Shown here: in pieces, positions 58,176-64,000 of the stretch
How the letters are laid out: the number at the start of each line of letters is the position of its first letter
Position numbering within the stretch: the stretch's first letter is position 1
Assembly (NCBI RefSeq): GCF_023898315.1
Contig: NC_064614.1
Span: 497,318,109-497,382,108, forward strand
Source of the DNA: Schistocerca nitens
Lineage: Eukaryota > Arthropoda > Insecta > Orthoptera > Acrididae
DNA: 64,000 bases
Direction of reading: 5' to 3'
The notes under the pieces: model-generated
The model's database searches: none
The model's input: only the letters and a program-made list of their open reading frames with translations
Told to the model about the DNA's origin: nothing
Made by a program: the position numbers and the translations under genes

Positions 58176-59559
58176 GTATACATGTAGTTTCCAAGTGAAT
58201 CCTGATGTCACAGTTTAGTAACATGACAGTATATGCCTCTCAGCGTCCTTAGGAAGACAGATGTGGTATCTGCTTCATGTTGTTGCTACATTTTATTGCG
58301 CTACACTCCCATTTGTAAAAACCATTGTACAAACCAAAATAAACAGCTACCAGTGCTATTCGCTTTCAAAATCGCGCCGAACTCAACAGTTTTAATGGAT
58401 AAATTCTAGTGTCCGATACCATCCGTAGGGTTTGACCAATGACGTCATACCTAAGGCAAAGATGCTGCAATGGACAATCTATGAATGGAACGGATTATAC
58501 TCGTAAACAAACGAATGTAGCATGCCATAAAATAATACGTATAACGCGACTATTATTTACGAGCGAATTTCATTTAATCGACTTGAAGATGACTGAAATA
58601 AATCAGAACACGAGAGCAATTACGAGTGCCTATATTATATTATATTTTCCACATGTACTGCAAAAACGATGTAAATAATGAACCGTCGAATAGTTGGAAT
58701 CAGTAACTAGAAGCGACCAATGTAGGAGGTCATTTCTAGTTACCGATTCCAATATTACTCTTTGTTGCGCAAAATTCTTATAACATATCAGAAACGTGCT
58801 TAAAAAATGATCTTGTTAGTGAACTACAGAATACGACTAGACCTTCAAAAAATGAAAACCTTTACACTCATTACTGTACACGCAAAGATATAAAACGCAA
58901 AAAGACCAAACCTTGCAACCGATAATTATACTAAACGAAAGTCACACTATCTACAGTAGCTCCAAATAACACTCAGTAAAATCGATATACCAGGAGTGAC
59001 AGTAAAAATAAGACAAGTGTAGCAGAAACATCGAAAAGGAAAACATAAATGTGGCTAGATAATAGGAAACTTACCGCATATGAACTTCCAAAGGAGTCAA
59101 AGATCGAGACTGACAAGAGCGAAATAAGGGCATATCAAGAAATAATAATGCTTGAACGTCAAACTGTAACGAAAGAGGCAAAATCCAGAATAACTAGTGA
59201 AAAAAATAATAAGAACCTCAAACTGCCAGGCACGAATGAGGTACCGTTCAAATCATTTCTTCCCTACCATCCGCCCTCAAGCGGACGCAAAATTTTAAAA
59301 TAATAAAAAACAATGAAACCATGAGTAAATCACATAATCTCTCCACCAAAGACACAGCAATACTCCTTGGCCCACCATTGTAACCAGAAATAATTAAAAT
59401 GACAGAGAAACCACTTGTGCACTCGCACAATACAGTAACATAAAAAAACGCAACATAAAACAAAAAAGGTTCAGGCCTACCAACACCTAACAAAACGAGG
59501 CTTGTACATATTGCTGACTGCTTTCATAAACGCAAGAAATAAACAATAACCTTTAGGAA

Positions 59560-59790
59560 TACTCTTCTTCCAACAGTATTCATGTAAATGGCATTACAAC
59601 ACTGAAATCCATCTCTTTTCCTGCCTTACAACAGATTTTACAGATCCCCCCCCCCCAATACCCCTCCGTAGTATTAGTACATGCCCCCGTCTTATAATCT
59701 TTAAACTGAATATTGTGATTCACGACCAAATGATGATAACCCCTTTCACCCAGCCCCTTGTATGAAGCAAACCCATCCGACATGACTATA
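59560..59790 (-). pseudogene. Merlin transposase, C-terminal part
   Basis: Reads IVMSDGFASYKGL (second aspartate), then GYHHLVVNHN and GACTNTTEGYW with the glutamate. This is the ISXO2/IS1595-type DDE signature used by Merlin transposons. It is the continuation of the segment at 61163-61400. The last shared codons at the break are within the duplicated GAACCTTC. Confidence 0.78.
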
Positions 59791-60157
59791 GAACCTTCGG
59801 GTCTAGTGCAGCAGGGGATACAACCCGTCGGCTTTGAACAATGACGTCATTCCTTAGTCATAGATCTTAATGTCTTCACTTCGAGGCATAGATAATAAAG
59901 CAGTTCTGTGATCTAATAAGCACTATCATTAAAATAATTGAATGTTAATCTAAAAGCGATCGCTTGATATTCGGTACATCATTAAACGTGTGATTTAATT
60001 AACTTAATTGTTTGTTTTTTATTCGGCCGGTACTTAATATTTTTCGTAATGATATTGAGGTAATGACACTATATATGTCAATTCGCGAGCAAGATAAAAA
60101 TGTTGCGTATAGCTATATAGCTCAAGTAACGGGATACTATTAGCGTCCAAGGCACAG

Positions 60158-60470
60158 TAGCTGATAAGTGTTTTTTGGCTTTTTAAAAAAAAAATCTCAC
60201 GAGATAGAATAAACTGATCCTACTTTATTAAGCAATCAATAAAAAAAACGAAACTGAAACATAACAGCAAAAGCGAAAATGGTAAACTGCAAATAGAATA
60301 GATTAGCCATGCATAATACCCACCCACCTCCCCAGGAGTCGGAACTCCCGCACCCATTAGAATATACACATGCTTCAGTATCTGATAAGTGTTTTTTGGC
60401 TTTAAAAAAAAAATCTCACGGGATAGAATAAACTGATCCTACTTTATTAAGCAATCAATAAAAAACTATT
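60158..60470 (+). repeat. Internal repeat units, plus orientation
   Basis: Two copies (60158-60250 and about 60381-60470) contain CTGATAAGTGTTTTTTGGC and end near CTTTATTAAGCAATCAATAA. The second forms one arm of a hairpin with 60490-60580. Confidence 0.8.
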
Positions 60471-60489
60471 GCTGTTATGTTTTAGTTTA

Positions 60490-60760
60490 GTTTTTTTATT
60501 GATTGCTTAATAAAGTAGGATCAGTTTATTCTATCTCGTGAGATTTTTTTTAAAAAAAAGCCAAAAAACACTTATCAGCTACTGAAGGGAGCTACAACAC
60601 TAAGAAGAATTGCTTCTCGGCTTTTGACAAGATATTGCTTAATAAAGTAGGATCAGTTTATTATATCTCGTGAGATTTTTTTTAAAGCCAAAAAACAGTT
60701 ATTAGCTACTGAAGGGAGCTACAACACTAAGAAGAATCGCTTCTCGGTTTTTGACAAGAT
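60490..60760 (-). repeat. Internal repeat units, inverted, with U2-like segments
   Basis: Two direct units (about 60499-60633 and 60634-60760) are inverse copies of the upstream units. Each is followed by a shared AGGGAGCTACAACACTAAGA and a U2 snRNA-like start (60609-60633 and 60736-60763). Confidence 0.75.
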
Positions 60761-60763
60761 CAA
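60736..60763 (+). pseudogene. U2 snRNA 5'-end-like segment
   Basis: Reads ATCGCTTCTCGG, then TTTTTGACAAGATCAA. The first 12 bases equal the start of U2 snRNA, and AAGATCAA matches after a two-base gap. A diverged duplicate is at 60609-60633. The rest of U2 (Sm site and 3' stem-loops) is absent, so it is not a working gene. Confidence 0.5.
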
Positions 60764-61162
60764 TGTTTATCTCTCTCACATTCCTTTGTTTCTCAACATT
60801 CTCCTCAGCTCTTTCATCTTTGTAATACATGGTCTCTGGCGACTTGTGACGTCATTGTTCAAAGCTGACGGGATGTATCCCCTGCTGCACTAGACCCCAA
60901 AAATTACATACCCACAAACAGACAAATCCATTCCTATAAACGAAAATAAGACACTAAAAAATGTTCTACAATAAAAAATTAATACTCCAAATCACCTCAA
61001 TATCATTACGAATAATTATTTTAATGTACAATGATAGCGCTTATCCGGAACACAGAACTGTTTTATTATCTATGCTTCGAAGTGAAGACATTACTATCTA
61101 TGACTAATGCATGACGTCATTGGTCAAAGCCGACGGGTTGTATCCCCTGCTTCACTAGACCC

Positions 61163-61400
61163 GAACCTTCTTCCAAATAATCTTCTATTAAAGATGTCAA
61201 GACTTTCTTTGTCCGATTTGGTACAACCCTAAATACAACATCAGCACAATCTCCTCCAGAAACCACTACTCCAAAAACCCGAAGTCCAACAACCCGTGTG
61301 CCCCCTTTCGTACTTTCTCTTTTCAAAATGTCACTCATCTACTTCAACTATATTCCCTGCCGCCCTCCACCCCCACCCCAAATGACGCCCTATACTTTAT
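61163..61400 (-). pseudogene. Merlin transposase, central part
   Basis: Minus strand shows IVEVDE.HFEKRKYERGHTG (first aspartate region, one stop) near 61350-61290. It continues in another frame with VFGVVVSGG and RTKKVLTSLIEDYLEEGS. This is followed by the inner element. In IS1595/Merlin enzymes this block precedes SDGFASY, which is found at 59560-59790. Confidence 0.72.
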
Positions 61401-62189
61401 AAATTCCCCGCAGACTTCTCTACAAAACGAGACCTAGTCGACTACAGTGCCACACGAAACCCCTGCTTCATGCATGAGAGATTTGCAAGAATAATCATAA
61501 CAAAAATAGTAGGTTAGCATGACAATTGCTTCTAAATTCAACGCCGATCTTTCGAACCACGTTCCCCTGCGTATGGATCTCCATATGTTATTTTTTCTGC
61601 ACCTCCACATGTATTCGTCGGAAGTTCGTGATTACGCAACCTTCGTCAAAACCATGTAATTTCCACAGACACTGCACTTGCAAAATTTAACAATGACGCC
61701 CAATGGTTGCAAAAATTTTATAGTTGATTTACTGTCACTCATTTTCTGAAGCAGAATTTTCGAAGTAAAAACAACTAACTTATCTATAAAGAACAGCGTC
61801 AGAAATCAAGACCTTATAATTCACGACTACTTATAAATCACGACTAGTTATAAATCACGACTACTTACATTAACAAAAGATGCCGAAAACAAATTACGAG
61901 ACGAAAACAAAACAATCTACATCGAATTTTTAATACACGCGCATAACGAGGAAATCCAGAGAAATCATTTAACATTCATCGACAGCAATCTGCGGCACAA
62001 ACAAAATAACATCACACATTACGTCATTGGTCAAAGCCGATGGGTGGTATCGGACACTAGAATTGACCCGTTTTACTTACTGGCTATTCTATGCTACTTT
62101 CTGTGCTGCCAATATTTCCTTTCAATATTTTTCCCTTCATTTTCCACAGATATAATACGATACAAACACGCGATATCCTTAGCGTGAAA

Positions 62190-62392
62190 ATACTACTTGC
62201 CTTGATATATGTCAACTATATTTTTCGTCTCTCGTATTCCTTTGTTTGTGAACAGGCTTGTCAGGTCTTTCATCTGTGTAATACATGCTCTCTGGCTAAT
62301 TCTGACGTCATTGTTCAAAGCCGACGAGTTGTATCCCCAGCTCTTCGACCATAGATACTAATATGGTCGAAGCCCCTGCTTCACTAGACCAA
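62190..62392. mobile_element. Merlin-family right-end fragment
   Basis: Similar to 60760-60897 (TTCCTTTGTTTGTGAACA, TGTAATACATGCTCTCTGG, GACGTCATTGTTCAAAGC) and ends in a family terminus TGCTTCACTAGACC. The terminus is split by an 11-bp perfect inverted repeat (62333-62362). No left partner is seen in the window. Confidence 0.6.
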
Positions 62393-62399
62393 AATGTTC

Positions 62400-63416
62400 C
62401 TGAAGAACACTTTCCAGGTTGTCATTTACACAGCTTTTTTCAGGTCTTTAATCAATTCTGCCATTGTTTCCACCTATTTTTCATGCCGCTTCAGTTTTAC
62501 CTACAATCGTTGCACTTTTTTCCTAGGAGCCACATTCTATGAGACACATTTCTTGCGTCACATTTCTCATGATTGCCATCGGATTAATATAACGTATTTG
62601 TCGTTTGGATCTCATTCATTTCCTGAAACAAAATTAAAAGAATCTATCCGCAACAATTACGAGCTACTAGAAATTCAGAATGGCACGTTAACAGCAATGT
62701 GTGTCATTGTTGCTAATCAAATACATGGTTTTAGCTCAGAAACTGATGGTTTATTCCGAACAAATTGCCTACTCCGATTGATTTTCACTTGAAAATGGCC
62801 TGGAAATCTGAATAAAGCGTCATCCTTCAACACCTGTCTACCAGCTCCTTTCTGAAACAATTCGCTGCCTTTCGTAAAATGATAGTTGCAAATGTTGCTA
62901 TGTTTCGATGGAATCCAGTATTCCTTTTGGATTGCGTGCAGCCATTTCTTTAAAAATTCTGGACGTGAGTGAGGAAAACTGGAAATATTTTAGATATCTT
63001 TTTACAGTATTTTGAGTTTACCGAACACTATTTCCTTTGCCATATATATTATGTCATATGTAACTTACAGGTGGATTGGAAACCACTTCCTGTTGTCCAT
63101 CGATTACTGCATCAGTATGTAACACAACTCCTAACGACGTTTGTTAAAAAATCTTAAACTCGCAAGCAGAAGAACAAGTACTATTGCTCCGTTACAAATT
63201 CTTACAATATAGCGACTCCACCAAAGAACTTCACTGTTTTCTACGTTCTAGGCAAAGACGCCTTTGAGTAGTCTCTCCAGTTTAGTTTTGAGCTCACTGG
63301 CAGAAGCGTACAACGCGCTGCCTGTGGACACAACACTATCTCTGGTTGTTAATAAACATGATGTCGTCTGTATAGTTTTGTAATGAGATTCTGAAACGCC
63401 TTTGTAAAAGGAGGAA
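62400..63416. other. No gene seen; upstream region of TRAPPC1
   Basis: A plus-strand open stretch at 62394-62792 (132 codons) has no recognised motif. The last few hundred bases should hold the TRAPPC1 promoter and 5' UTR. I see no TATA box that can be argued with confidence. Confidence 0.35.
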
Positions 63417-63515
63417 ATGACGATTCATAATATATACATATTTGACAGACATGGAACACTTCTTTATTATGCCGAATGGAATCGTTTGAAACAATCAGGA
63501 ATAACTCGGGAAGAG
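63417..63515 (+). CDS. TRAPPC1: TRAPPC1 (Bet5) first coding exon, partial gene
   Basis: Thirty-three codons read MTIHNIYIFDRHGTLLYYAE and end WNRLKQSGITREE. This matches the N-terminus of trafficking protein particle complex subunit 1, known as Bet5 in yeast, which in animals starts MT(I/V)xNLY(I/L)FD and ends its first block GI(T/P)(R/K)EE. The exon stops at GAG followed by GTGAGG, a good splice donor at 63516, in phase 0. Codons read past it no longer fit the family, which should continue with E-rich and YGMLF sequence. The protein is a longin-like core subunit of TRAPP complexes that tether ER-to-Golgi vesicles and activate Rab1. The start ATG follows GAGGAA, an acceptable context. The rest of the gene lies beyond the window. 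Confidence 0.88.
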
Positions 63516-64000
63516 GTGAGGAAATTTGCATCCGCGGCGATTAGTATTTTCCTCCAGAGAAAAAAAAGTATTCCTCATTGTCTACACATAAGCTGCTGTG
63601 TACTATAAAATTCTTTCGTTCCCCGTCATAAACTTCAGCTTCGTATTGGTTATTAATTCTCTGCATTCATACAAACTTCTTCTCCTTTGACACTATGAAA
63701 TTTATGTTTTCGCCTTTTTAAGTCACATCAAGGGTGTGTCAAATAGTGAATTTATTTCCTCCTCCTCGATTACATTATGTAGGGAGCGTGTACGTATAAT
63801 ATAGTATACGTCAATTTAATCTAATTGCTTAATATATTTTGCCTAGATATTACGATACAAAACATCAAATCGGAAAATATGAAAGGAATGTTAGATGCAC
63901 AATCGTATGGTTCATAAACATATTCACGTGTTAATAGTATGTATCTATAGATGGGAAAAACATTCGTCATTGGCTACACATAAACTCCTCTACACTATAT
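63516..64000 (+). other. Start of TRAPPC1 intron 1
   Basis: Begins with the donor GTGAGG and runs to the window edge. No further exon of the gene is visible. The sequence is AT-rich without recognised repeats. Confidence 0.6.

Larger units (their letters stand above)
59799..61162. mobile_element. Merlin-family non-autonomous element (inner)
   Basis: Ends are inverted copies of GGGTCTAGTGCAGCAGGGGA and extend for about 260 bp of inverted similarity (to about 60060 on the left). It is flanked by an exact 8-bp duplication, GAACCTTC, at 59791-59798 and 61163-61170. Merlin elements are known for 8-9-bp duplications. It carries no transposase. Inside are a hairpin repeat, two U2-like segments and another terminal sequence of the family at 60843-60897. 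It sits inside the outer Merlin transposase. Confidence 0.82.
58402..62064 (-). mobile_element. Merlin-like DNA transposon (outer), broken and invaded
   Basis: The ends are inverted: AATTCTAGTGTCCGATACCA on the left and the same on the other strand at the right end, followed by a related TTTGACCAATGACGT stretch. It carries remains of a Merlin/IS1595-type transposase on the minus strand (about 61400-61170 and 59790-59560). The transposase is interrupted by the element at 59799-61162. I could not find a clean target duplication at the outer ends. Confidence 0.65.

Noticed and set aside
60609-60763. Functional U2 snRNA gene
   Set aside because: Only about the first 28 bases resemble U2. The Sm site and 3' stem-loops are missing.
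62394-62792. 132-codon frame as a host gene
   Set aside because: No recognised domain or splice context, and it begins in a Merlin-family terminus.
1-64000. CRISPR arrays, operons or bacterial origin
   Set aside because: No regularly spaced repeats of that kind, no ribosome-binding-site-led gene clusters, and clear insect TE content throughout.

Overview
The window is eukaryotic and looks like a large insect genome, most likely an orthopteran close to Schistocerca. The evidence is intron-style splice signals, several insect transposon superfamilies, tRNA-derived SINEs whose tail module I associate with locust sequences (recalled, not searched), and one insect-like host exon. Nearly all of the 64 kb is layered transposable-element (TE) debris. 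There is no operon structure, CRISPR array or prokaryotic signal.

Layout. 1-1262: a GATGTA-tailed repeat end and a decayed Tc1-like transposon. 1297-6050: a broken Ty3/Gypsy LTR element on the minus strand. 6100-11715: an old I-group LINE split by an RTE-like LINE (about 7613-10015) and a mariner (10148-11310). 13612-13811: a SINE. 13864-18632: a Tc1-like element containing a second Tc1-like element and a 5'-truncated LINE. 18635-21600: mostly unassigned, with a diverged duplication and another GATGTA-tailed end.

21664-42965: the centrepiece. A DDE transposase gene of IS630/Tc1-mariner type is interrupted by a fossil Polinton/Maverick of 19,965 bp (22684-42648). The Polinton has 6-bp target duplications (AGTATG) and inverted terminal repeats of about 0.8-1 kb. 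Plus-strand parts (ATPase, integrase, PLA2-like, protease and capsid regions) converge on a minus-strand protein-primed DNA polymerase. It has been invaded in turn by a LINE, a Tc1-like element and a SINE, and it is heavily broken.

43539-44863: a nearly whole mariner with one frameshift. 45-57 kb: LINE fragments, two SINEs, a foldback repeat and unassigned sequence. 57.6-62.4 kb: a THAP-domain fragment, then a Merlin-like transposon carrying a second Merlin-family element inside its transposase. The inner element has an exact 8-bp target duplication, a long hairpin repeat and two short U2 snRNA-like segments.

63417-63515: the only host gene I can support, the first coding exon of TRAPPC1 (Bet5), with its intron running off the window. 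The order of nesting gives a relative insertion history for most elements.
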